Notes under the pieces: model-generated
What the model saw: only the letters and a program-made list of their open reading frames with translations
Told to the model about the DNA's origin: nothing
Database searches by the model: none
Shown: positions 1 to 21,917 of the stretch, piece by piece
Layout of the letters: every line of letters starts with the position of its first letter
Position numbering within the stretch: the stretch's first letter is position 1
From: Ridgeia piscesae
Lineage: Eukaryota > Annelida > Polychaeta > Sabellida > Siboglinidae
DNA: 64,000 bases
NCBI GenBank assembly: GCA_025642075.2
Contig: JAODUO010000048.1
Span: 382,001-446,000 of the forward strand
Direction: 5' to 3'
Program-made: the position numbers and the translations under genes

Positions 1-620
1 GACTTCAGTTGGTTGATTGTTAAATGACTTTTTTTGTAAAACACAACAATTGTGGATCTGGTAGAATAACAAATTAAATAGTACTAAGCTGTACTCACCC
101 CTCACACAGTGAGACACTGTATACTAAGTATAAGCCTGTTGATTTGTTTCATACTGGCATATTAGTGAGGCAACTGTTTGAACACATTGCATGTACACAA
201 TTAAACAACACTGACTAACTGATGTCAGTAAATAAATAACGTGATAATGATGTAGAAAACTTGGCGCAGTCCTGTATATATACAGGGACTGCAGTGGCTT
301 TCTGCCGTGCAGTAGCATGGCTGTCACCAGCCCATGTTGACTTCAAAGTATCATGTCAACTGATAGCGGCCGAGCAATCTTGTTCTACTGGCGTGTTCTA
401 ATTATATCTATGGTTATTGCTAAACACACATCACTTATAATAGTGCCAACACAGTTGCACATTCACTTTTATAACCGTTTTTTTGTTATTAAGTGTATCG
501 TAATTCCGTAAAGATAATTAGGATTTAACATCAAAACTGTATAGACGATTACAATAAAATATCACTAATTAATAATAGAAAAAATAGTAATTAAAATTAT
601 AATTGTACTTCTCAGTTCAC
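1..620. other. non-coding, AT-rich, no gene seen
   Basis: No open frame here has coding character. The stretch is AT-rich with scattered short A/T runs. It lies beyond the presumed hAT remnant that begins near 640. Confidence 0.4.
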
Positions 621-639
621 AGTAATATTGTTTAATATA

Positions 640-1815
640 AAACTTAAATTACCACGTTATCAAGTACACAACATAACAAGCCCCATAATGATTTTGCAAC
701 TGTTTTCAAGAACAAGTCGGTTTCTTCCTCTACCTCCGCCACAGCGCCAGTGCAGTGGTGAACCTGTTTGGCCAGTGCCAATAACAGTAGATGCAGAATT
801 GAAAGCGTATCGTCATCGTGTATGTCACTTCTTGACGCTGTGGCCGCAGTAGTAGATTTGGCAACCGATGGTGATTCGCTTCGACTGTAACTAGATGTCC
901 ACTGCGAATATTTCGATAGAAGTCATAGAACACGATCTCGAGTCGTTGGCGTTGCGACGTTGTCCACGACGAGGTCGACGTGTTCTTCGATGAAAGTTGA
1001 TCATCACGTTTTAATAGTTTCTTGAATGGCGGACAGTGACTTGTTTCGTCAAATTCGATGCATTTCCCCGCAATCTTTGGGGCGCTTTTGGCATAGCAGA
1101 CACTCTTTACTGGAAAACTGCCAAATTAGTGATGAATGTTGCGACTTGTCGTTCGTCTTGGTCGAGGGAGTCGAATAGTACAAACGGTGGCGCCACCAAA
1201 CAGCAAAACAGCGCCACCAAACGGAACCCGGATAAACAAAGCTTGCGCATCGCGCTCGAATAATTATTTATATTAATAATATTATTATTAAATTAGTTTC
1301 ATAAATACTAGTGCGTGCAATAAACACTCTATAAAATATGTGTGTTTTTGTACGCGTAACCGTAAGTAAAGTAGGGAGACAGACGGCATGGTAGTGCCAC
1401 TAAACGAGTCACGAATTTTCGTTTGGATAACCGAAGCTAAGGCCTAAGGGCTAAGCGAAGTATGACTTAGTCTTAGGCTAAGATCGCGCACAGAAAACAG
1501 TTATTATACAAACCAACTCTGCAATAAAGTTTTAGAAAACAATTCATATATGATTTTATATTATTTTTAAACAACCACGTCTAAGTCAAGTTAACCAGCG
1601 AAATGGTAGTTCCGGTAAACAACGATGTCATCGACAACGATTATTGCGCCTTCGCATCGACGTCGTCGAATCACGAATGGACTCGATATCGAAGGTATCG
1701 AACAGTGGGCGTTCGATACCAAAAATATCAAAGTATCGAGATACCACTAGGTATCGGTATTGAACAAGTATTGCGATACTTCGATATATCGAACCAGCAC
1801 TACTGCAGTGCCAGT
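640..1815 (-). mobile_element. hAT-like DNA transposon remnant with BED zinc finger
   Basis: On the minus strand, 1102-1085 encodes CLLCQK and, after a frame change, 1067-1044 encodes GNASNLTK followed by a histidine. Together these resemble a BED zinc finger (C-x2-C ... G-N-x-S-N-L ... H), the DNA-binding module of hAT transposases and ZBED proteins. Further minus-strand reading at about 890-690 gives a stretch ending in an ETDLFLKT-like acidic/hydrophobic motif, also frame-shifted. At 1660-1812 there is TATCG-rich inverted sequence that reads, on the minus strand, as a candidate terminus starting CAGTAGTGCTGGTTCGATA. No matching opposite terminus or target duplication was found, so this is inferred to be a decayed, one-ended fragment rather than a working gene. 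Confidence 0.4.
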
Positions 1816-1820
1816 GATGA

Positions 1821-2857
1821 CTAACAGCTGTCAACAGTTTGCTTCCCTCCAGGGAGTTGATGTACAAAACATAGGTCATAGGCATAGTACTTACATTTAC
1901 TCATAACTGCATATTAAAGACCCTACATATTGTGTGACATTCTGACACATACTTCCTGGGAAGATGTTATGCAATAATATAACATTTAGTTGACTGCATT
2001 GTGTTCATACTGTACTGTTCTGCCCCCTACATAATTGCCCTGGCCTGTATGTATACCTGTACAAAACTATACATGGGGGGCAAATAAATGATCTGTTCAT
2101 AATTGCACAATTTACCAGATCTTTCTAGAAATAATAAAAACCTTATGTATCGTGTGATATTCTGAGGCGCAGTAGGATTACTGACAGAATATGTTTTATT
2201 AAAAGCAAAGGAATGGCTTAGAGTTTTCTTCTCTAGAATTACTGGGCCATCCACATTTAACATATTTAATTTCACTTGACAGAGACACTGGGTAGAAGAG
2301 ACCTATAATTATCAGTGTTTTCCTTATGCTGTGGTAAGGAGAACAATGTACAGGGTATGTTTTTTTCTGAAATAAACATGCAAAGTGGCGATGAATAAAT
2401 TGCAGAAGATAACAATAGGTTGAACGTTTTCCTCTCTTGACTTATAATTTAGTGCTCTGACTGCCAGAGCTCTAGTTACCATTGTTGAAGTTCAGTTCCA
2501 CATTAAACTGTCGGCAATGAACGCCCAACGCAGATGTATCACTGTGTAAGGGCAGTGACAATATGTTTATTAATCACACATATTTTCTCGAGAATAATTT
2601 GACGAAATTATGTTTATTTTCAACGTCTACCAATTCAGAAAATTGTAATTAACGTAGGGAAGACAATCATACACTTTCTTGGCCACGTTGCATTCTTCAA
2701 GCTAAAAACTACAAATTTAGATATTTTTTTAAGTACATAACATTTGTCAATCATACATATTCATCCTTGGAATACAATTGTAGTAATCAAGGTATATAGC
2801 TTATATAACGATCTGCTTTTGTATTAATTAGCATCAGCTGGATTTGTTTCCTTCCAC
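1821..2857 (+). other. upstream region of the STELLO-like gene; contains a 5' UTR splice acceptor
   Basis: No coding signal is seen. A pyrimidine-rich acceptor (TTCCTTCCACAG) ends at 2860, 25 bases before the first ATG of the STELLO-like gene. The 5' UTR is therefore probably split, with its first exon and promoter somewhere in or upstream of this stretch. Confidence 0.4.
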
Positions 2858-2884
2858 AGGTAAACAGATGAAAGAATTTTAAAA

Positions 2885-5800
2885 ATGGGTGTCTATGAAG
2901 CGTTGCTATGGAATTTGAGAAGTCGACCTGTGAAACGACTTTGCTCCTATTGTCTGATTGGCTTCATTCTTGTCATCATCATCAGATACCTGACAACTAC
3001 ACAGCCAGACATGGTAAACTTTTTATGTATGACTTAAAAATGAAATATTTCAAATAATATATTTGTGTATGTGTTCTTGGTTTTAAAGAGAAGTGTAAAT
3101 TTCATGTCTGTAATAATAATAAGATAATGTTATTGTACATGTCAGAATCCTTGGTAACCAAGCTCAGAGGCACAACTATGTACAAAAGGGTTGATCAATC
3201 GCAGTATCAGTAAACAATCCAGTTATACACACAAATACCTTCTATTCCCCCAATTCCTTTCATTTCACTTGTGTCCCCGTTACCTTGCTGTCTGACATAT
3301 CTCAGTGTCCCCTATATTCCAGTACATTCTGAAGCCAAAATTATCCTTACAATAGCATGTATTGCTTAGTTCAAAATTGTTGATGTTCACCTATTCTTAC
3401 ACACTTTACTAATTCTCACACTCCCTTGGTCCCATTGAAGCAAAACTTTAAAAACATTGATATTTGTTCAGAACTTCAGATCGATAGATTTGTACACCTG
3501 TAACAGTTTACTGTGTTTACGTAACTTAAACACAATTGACATTTTTATAATTATCATTCATTCTTAAATAACCCTGTCCCAGTTACCTATTCAGACTCCC
3601 TATGAATAGAATATATATGTCAACAGTGTTGACAGTTTCAAAAGCAGAACATCTGGTCTGAAATGCAACTTAAAATATAAAATAAAATTACCAAAAATTC
3701 TGTCTCCTGATATTTAAAGTAGTGGGTGTCTATACAGAAAAGTAACCTGAAAAAGTAAAAATTCTCCTTATTTTCTAAACTAAAAAACCCAAAGGTATGT
3801 ATGTTAAAAGTGACCTGAAAGTATACTATTTACAAACAATAATAATAATTTTATGCAGGAGATCATTTCTGCTGACACTGGTGACCGAGCTTATCGAAGG
3901 GTTGCCACACATAGCAAGTGGATTGTTGTGACAACAATAAATCGCCCGACCAAGTCCCTTGTTGCCCTTAGTCAAGTAACAGACTGGAAGATGGTGGTTG
4001 TCGGTGACCGCTTGACTCCGAAAGACTGGTTGTAAGTACCGTGGTAGGTCAAGAAAACACATTATCTATCCATGTTTAGCAGCCTCAATATGTGAACCAT
4101 TGTTGAAAACACTGAAACCTAAATGCACGTACATTGTAGTGGGAACTTGATTGATGCTCTGTCTGTCGTGTCAAGCTAGACGTCTACTCAGATATAAAAC
4201 AGTCTCCTTTTTTATCATTGTATGAAAAAATTTATAACATTAGGTAAAAAACATAAACTTATTTATGGATGGTAATCATTGTATGTGTTATAGTTGTTTA
4301 TGTATATACATACATGCATGCATGCATGCATGCATACATACATATACATATATATAATGTTTGTAATATGAATGTTGCATTCATCAAATGGTCAAATTGT
4401 AAACCAAATATAAAATTTATTTAACAAAATTACATTAACACTTATTGTGATATTGGGTGCAAATGGCTCAGCAAAGTTCCTGCCAATGTTTACCACCTGT
4501 GATTGATCACAGAGCCTTGCTTTAAAACATCACATCCCCTCTCACCCATTTTTTAATCTTATCCTTGAACTTGGGCTTGAAGTCCTGTGCAATGATTCTA
4601 TTTTACAGTATTCCTGGGGTTGTCTTTCTTGATGTGGATGCTCAGAAGGCTCTAGGATACAGGACCACTCCACTGTTGCCATACGACAGTTATAAAAGGA
4701 AAACAGTTGGCTATCTCTATGCTATTGAGGTAAGTAAACTGTCTTATATGACTGCTTTATAGACAGATGGAGACATCTTAAGTTATCTCTAACTAACCGG
4801 TATGTACTGATTAGCATGATTGCTGCACACACCTACATTCTCATGACATCATCCAAAGGATGTTTTACTAAATTGGTTTCAACTACATTTTTTAGCCATG
4901 CCCCATGGACATTGTCAAAGAACAGTAGTAATCATCTTTAGCTGTAACTATATCTGTGTGATTCATTGTTATAATTTATTGACATTTGGTGGCTAAATAA
5001 TAACTGCATGTATTCAAATATATACATAGCAAAATTGACACCATATGTGATACATCCATTATGTAACGTGACATGTTATAGCTATCATCCTTGTCCTGTG
5101 GTTACAGCATGGCGCTCGCTACATCTATGAAACGGATGACGACAATGTGCTCTTGGGCGACTTGCACGGTTTCCACACTGACACTGTTGTCACACACGGC
5201 TTAATGCCGGCGACGAATAACCTGACATTTAACCCGTACCCTCACTTTGGGCAGTCATCCTTGTGGCCCCGCGGCTTCCCTTTGGAGGACATCGGACATA
5301 AAGCAACCTACGATTATCGGTTATGCTCCCTTCATCCGCCCATCATAAGACAAGCAGTAGCCAATGGCGACCCAGATGTCGATGCTGTATTCCGACTCAC
5401 ACGCAGGTTTGAAAGCGATAGAGGCAGTTTGATGTTCAATGCAGCGGCACCACCTATTGTAATTCCACGTGGGACTTTCGTTCCGTTCAACTCGCAGAAT
5501 ACGCTGTATACCTCTGGTGCTTTTTGGGCACTGGTTTTGCCAACGACTGTTTCGGACAGAACCTGTGACATATACAGGTCCTACTGGGCACAAGCTCTGT
5601 TGTGGCTGGTTGGTGGCCATCTTGGATTCTACCCTCCAAGCGTGAAGCATGTCCGTAACAAACACTCCAGTCTGAGGGATTTGGCAGAGGAAACAGAAAT
5701 GTATCAACACACAGGTCGGCTCCTTAGGTTCCTACACACGTGGAAGTGTGATCGACTGTTCCTGTTTGACTGTATGACAAAACTGGCAGGAGACATGGCA

Positions 5801-6838
5801 CTAAATAAGTTCTTGCAGAGGCGCGATGTAGACGTTGTAAATGCTTGGGTCGCTGACCTGGCAACCCTTGGGTATGCACCCCCGGCAATAAGACAGTCCA
5901 GCATTTGTTTAAATGGTTTGCAGGTTCAGTATTTCCCGCATGAACAGAACACGTCGTTTGCACATGTTGATGGTTTGTCGAATGTGAAAGCAGACATTGC
6001 ACACGAAGACACCAGGTCAGAACTCGTGCAAAGTGAATGCAGCGCAGAAATCGACAACACTGTTGATGATGAAACCTTGCTGAAAACCCAGAACATACTG
6101 TTGGTTGTGACCGTTCATAATCCATCAGCGACACTTCCCCTTATACATGCCTACTACAAACAATGTTACACACATCTCCTCTATTGTGGTGCATCAACCC
6201 CAGATAAGAGGTTGCTACACAAATGGAGGATGTCATATCTGACGATGTCTAACGCAGCTGGCCCCATCTCATGTGTAAAGGCTGCCTCAGAAATGGGTTA
6301 CAATGTAGATGGTTTCTTGCATGTCTCGGACAAGATGCTGCTTCATTCCAGAAACAAACTGCATGCCCATGGGACAAGTCAGATGCTGATAACTGAAAAC
6401 ACTTTAGAACTGTCCCAACTGTGTAAAGAAAATGCAGCCGACTGTTTAGTTCTGACTACACGAGCGATCAAAGACCTCAGCGAACAAGTTGATACATTGG
6501 ACACGGGAAATAGAATTAAACTCAAACTGAAGGAATGCTTCAAGAAGTTAGTGCCATTGGGTGCAAATGAAGCTTCATTTGTAGAAGGCACCGCATTCTA
6601 CGTGCCACAGAGACATTTGAAGCTGTTCCGAGCATTGGCTCAAGTGTACACTGGGAGATACAGTCATGTCCCATTGCTTTTACTTGGCTGTCTCGAGTCG
6701 CGGCCATTGTATTTCACTAGTGCACGTCAGCAGACTGCCAACCGCAGGATTGACTTCATATTTCCTTTCTCATTCAGCGCTATTGATACGAACACTGCTG
6801 CGAGGAGTCAGTACTGCAAGTCACTGCGTTCATGTTGA
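2885..6838 (+). CDS. STELLO/DUF288-family glycosyltransferase-like membrane protein
   Basis: Four coding exons join in frame: 2885-3013, 3859-4031, 4609-4729 and 5108-6838 (stop TGA), giving 717 aa. All introns have GT-AG ends. Exon 1 encodes a short basic cytosolic end (RSRPVKR) followed by a hydrophobic anchor at about residues 19-36, the layout of a type II Golgi protein. Exons 2-3 carry the family's N-terminal signature (KWIVVTTINRPT, then DWKMVVVGD and GYLYAI). Exon 4 opens with HGARYIYETDDDN, whose acidic DDD (about residues 151-153) is the likely DxD-type nucleotide-sugar/metal site. The large last exon holds the rest of the domain. Plant STELLO proteins are Golgi proteins linked to cellulose synthase assembly; the role of animal DUF288 proteins is not established. 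The start is the first ATG after a 5' UTR acceptor. Family assignment is firm; substrate is unknown. Confidence 0.85.
4309..4343. repeat. (TGCA)n microsatellite
   Basis: About eight TGCA/TACA tetranucleotides in intron 2 of the STELLO-like gene. The tract is self-complementary. Confidence 0.9.
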
Positions 6839-6911
6839 TTAGATAGAAATACTGTGTATGTGCTTGCATATATCCCTGCACATGTTTCAGACTATAGACA
6901 TGTATATATAC

Positions 6912-7160
<249 letters not shown>

Positions 7161-7246
7161 GGATGGGTGGGTGTTTCAGACCATAGATTATAGAAATACT
7201 ATTTACACAATATATGCTTACATGTACAGTTTAGTCACAAACTTCA

Positions 7247-7252
7247 AATAAA
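7247..7252 (+). other. possible poly(A) signal of the STELLO-like gene
   Basis: AATAAA, 409 bases downstream of the stop codon and just beyond the (TG)n tract. It is the first canonical signal on the plus strand after the gene. Confidence 0.45.
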
Positions 7253-8385
7253 TCAACAATACAAGTGCTAAACAAGCACTAAGTTGCACATAAAGGAATT
7301 ATCCACGATACAGTTACTAATAAAAAGCACATGTACACATAGTGGCCAAAACCTACTCAAATCTTTATAGGGAATGATATTGCACCTGCATAGCAATAAT
7401 ATTTAAATAAGTGATCTGATGTAATCAAAAGCGCCCCATGTATATGAGAATAGGGTATAAGAGTTTACTTTTAACCACACACAGCATTAGTGCATGTCCC
7501 TAGGATTTTAAGAAAGAAATCACTTCATTATTTTTAATGCATTCAGAATGTATACCATTTAAATGACATGAAATGTAGTGATTAATAAGTATGTAATAAG
7601 AAAATAGTGCCCATTAAATTGAAAATTATTTTCAGGCATTGTACATATATATGCAACTATATACATGTAATAGAATTATACATAAGACGCATTGACTGAA
7701 AAATAAACACAGAAGTGCCAAGCAGACCGTGAAACGGTGATCACCGTGTGTGAGTTTGTGAGGCAAAAGACGAGGCTGTGATATTATAAGTAATATGTTA
7801 GCTTAATGCTTTTGTCAAGTAATGTGCCAAATATGAAGTTACTGCAAACTCGTCACTATGCCCACTAAAACATGGTAATTTGCATGTCACAATGCAACCA
7901 GCTGGGCAGATGTTGCTGACATTACCAGAGAAAATGCTGCAGAGTGTGGCTTATGTTGTAACATGGGTATCTGGGGTGTGGCTTATTTCATCCGGTGGTA
8001 CAAGACACTGCGATCCCAGAACATATATATTCATATTAAAGATATAATTTTGCGTACAAATTTGTTTATATATGTATTTACTTTTTGAGTTATTCCTGTT
8101 TGAATGTCACGACTCCTCATATATTGCAGGAATAGCCTTTCACGATGTTCACGTAACTAAAAAAAGTATCCTTGGTGAAGAGTTCACCATTAAAAATCAA
8201 TATCATATCACTTTAAACTGAATAAGCCTGAAACTACTTTACATGATTATTCGTACAAATTCTATATTCTCTATTTAAAAAAAGTGAAAATTATGAAATA
8301 AAAACATTTTACACTCTACTGTATGTGAAGAGAAATTAATGAAATAAAAACATTTTATGAAAGTACAGTAGGACACCATGTTCTT
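7253..8385. other. intergenic, between two convergent genes
   Basis: No coding potential recognised. It holds a 14-bp perfect palindrome (ACGGTGATCACCGT, 7733-7746). An about 18-bp direct repeat (TGAAATAAAAACATTTTA-like) occurs near 8295 and 8340. Confidence 0.4.
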
Positions 8386-8391
8386 AAATAT

Positions 8392-8397
8392 TTTATT
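8392..8397 (-). other. possible poly(A) signal of ILF2
   Basis: TTTATT on the plus strand reads AATAAA on the ILF2 strand, about 1 kb after the ILF2 stop codon. No other gene on this strand could use it. It implies a 3' UTR of about 1 kb. Confidence 0.45.
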
Positions 8398-9035
8398 GAA
8401 GTGTTAAAATACACATAGATATGACGGAATGCACCAATTGTTCTTGGGCCCATTCAAAACATCAACATACAACAGCTTTGCTTAAGAAACACACTGACCA
8501 TACATCCACAATAAAACCATTGCATTGGACAACCATGCAATGCCTACACTTTCTTCAGCAGTGTCGCTGGTACTACTACAAGAAGCTGGTAACTACCTAA
8601 CATTCTTGGCAGGTTCTATAGCAACGTACACATATAAATTGCAGAAAGTGCGAGGCTAACACCTCATAGCAGTTTGACATATTCCATGTGTGATGACTAG
8701 TCACAACTTCAAATGAACAACCTTTCAATGTCACTGCACCAAATCCTTTATATCCACATCTGCAAATGGCAAACAAAAAATAAACATGTGACAATGGCCA
8801 TGTGACATATTTTATATAAACACACTTATTATATATGCTCAGTGAATTTTAACATCTTTTCACGAAATAAATTTTCTATTACTCAGTAGAGCAACCAATA
8901 TTGTTGAAACTAATTGTTACAGATTTAGAACATGGATTTCTTCTGCGAGTTTGTTCAGGTTTTTGTCAGAATGTTGCTAATAATCAAAATGTAAGGCATA
9001 GTTGTCCTGTCTATATTATAAGATAATAATCTTAT

Positions 9036-9092
9036 AGTATATGACATGTTTTCTATATCTTTAAAATGAACACAGAAAACATGTCATATACT
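9036..9092 (-). other. perfect 19-bp hairpin in the presumed ILF2 3' UTR
   Basis: Arms 9036-9054 and 9074-9092 are perfect reverse complements (AGTATATGACATGTTTTCT and its complement) around a 19-nt loop. If the ILF2 transcript extends to the poly(A) signal near 8392, this forms a stable stem in the 3' UTR. It could also be a short foldback element. Confidence 0.7.
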
Positions 9093-9420
9093 ACGAAAAG
9101 CAAAAAGTTAGATATACATTTTTTTTATCTAGAGATTAATATCAGAACTATGATCACGTGATTGACCTCCATCAAATGCTGCTTTAGAAACTAAGCTTAA
9201 CCATGCTTATATGTAATATTAATTTTAACATCTACCCAATCAAGTTTTCCCACATATTGAAACTTGCTGAAACAATTCTGTTTTTGTGGCAACTGCAAAG
9301 ACAATTTTCGGGTCATGATTCAAACATGAAATAGCATAGACAACAGTTTCACATGTGCTGCAGCCATTTTAGTAAGCTTGTTGCACATGGTTGCTAGGCA
9401 ACACAGAGTCCTCACCCATC

Positions 9421-20029
<10,609 letters not shown>

Positions 20030-20240
20030 TGCTCCTCTACAACAACCAAACTTTCACTCCTACAACAATGTCTTTTTCGCCCAATTTTTATGGCCTTATT
20101 GATTTGGGGCTTTTTGGCCCATAACAATGTAAATTTTGCCTACTTATTATGTGGATTAAACCTTTCGTAGTCTACAAGATACAAAAAATGCCAGTGTCCA
20201 GGCAAAAAATGGCTGTAATCTGTAGAAGCATATTGCACTG
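20030..20240 (-). other. ILF2 upstream region
   Basis: Immediately upstream of the ILF2 start codon (two consecutive ATGs, 20029-20024). The promoter and any 5' UTR should lie here, but no TATA box or initiator can be assigned. Confidence 0.3.
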
Positions 20241-20249
20241 ACACGGGAC

Positions 20250-20325
20250 CAGAGGCGTGGATGGTGTAGAGGTCAGCACATTCGCCTGCATGCCAGCGAC
20301 CCAGGGTCAATACACCCCTAGGCCA
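20250..20325 (+). repeat. tRNA-like remnant
   Basis: GATGGTGTAGAGGTCAGCAC resembles an A box with its D arm and is followed by ATTCGCCTGCATGCCAGCGA and a weak B box (GGGTCAATAC). The layout resembles a valine- or aspartate-type tRNA. The acceptor stem does not close, so this is probably the head of a decayed SINE rather than a tRNA gene. Confidence 0.35.
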
Positions 20326-20329
20326 CTGG

Positions 20330-21670
20330 CTACTTCAATTAGAACGCATAAGATCATAACGTTGTAACAATATACAGGTTAGTCAGTTAACAGAACTGCC
20401 AATTGTTGGAAACAATTAGTAGACCTTAACTAGAACACTGGCTGAGAAGAGAATGTGCTCGGAATGCACCTCTGTCTGCATGCACCAGTGGTAATGCCCC
20501 AACTGTCTAGTCAACAATGCCCCGACCACTTGGTTGCAGAGCTCAACTTTTCGTCAGAATGCCCCACTTTGGTGATAACAACCCAGTCAGTTCCTAGTTA
20601 ATAAATAACTATTTAATAAAATCATATATTATAAAACATGATAGGTTATGTAATACAATCTTACACAACAGGTAAGCTATGTAAGAATACAACCATACTA
20701 TTACAAGAATGCATGTATAGAAAAGCTATGTTCGTCATTTCTTTAATTATTGTTAATTATGCATTTAATATGTAACATTTTAATATCTACTATCTATTGT
20801 CCTTTGTAGATATTTGATATAGTAAAATCACTGGGCCCTGGGCCCTTCTGACCAAAATTGGTGCATTGAGACTATACCCCAGCCCGGCCCTGGACCTCGA
20901 GCATTGTGACTACAAATATCATTGCAGCATTGCGACTATGCGGTTGGAAAATTGCGACTAGGTTTTGTGCATTTAGCCTTCAAATTGAAGTTTTCTTTCA
21001 GATGCTATAAATAAGGTAACACGATGGGTGTTATTATATTTGTTATAGCGTGAATGGAAAAAATACCGGATGGGCGATAAAAGGTGTAATTTGTGATTTT
21101 AACGGCATTAATTGGGCCATGCCGTGATCAATAATGCATATAATTTAGATATAGCAAATGTGTATAACGTACCGCATGTTGTTGCTATGTGGGCTGGAAC
21201 GTTATTGTAACAGAAACTAGCTTCAAGTATTGAGTTGAACTCGCTGCGAGCAAACCTTTTGTTGCTCAGACTGTGTTGCCCTCTATCGGTTGTTTTGGGA
21301 AATCTATGGTGCTATTATAGAGCGATGTGGGATAAATTGCACCCTTTGGGGAAAAAATAATAACATTATCGTTTACTTATTTTCCGCTAAGGGAGAAACG
21401 GTTAACGCATTCATAATATTATAGAAAATTTTCTTATGAAAGTATAATATTTATGTCCTCTATTTTAGACTTAATCTAACATTTCTAACATATTTGATTC
21501 AGTCTGTGTAACTGTTCAATTCTATAAATCGGTACCTTTTCATTGAATTTTACCCGTAATGTTATTATTTTTATTACATATCAATTTCTTTGGTAACTTC
21601 TAAAATAGTTTTGTAAATACCAAGGAATGGGGCATTAGCTTCGGAGTTGGCGATGTATACATGCACGAAT
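20330..21670. other. intergenic, no gene seen
   Basis: AT-rich sequence without coding signal between the tRNA-like remnant and the ATC microsatellite. Confidence 0.4.
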
Positions 21671-21671
21671 T

Positions 21672-21733
<62 letters not shown>
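21672..21733. repeat. (ATC)n microsatellite
   Basis: About 20 uninterrupted ATC units. Confidence 0.95.
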
Positions 21734-21917
21734 AATCATCGACAGTATTAATGATAAAACTAGCAAACGTGTGACTTCTACTGACAATTCTACAGATATT
21801 TTGCAACTCTTGTAACGCGGGGTAAATTTAAGCCACCTTGATGCTTTATCACAAACAGGCAGATTCGGGGGCTAGCATAACATGTCCCCTGTATCTTTGA
21901 AATGTGCCCCCGTTAAG

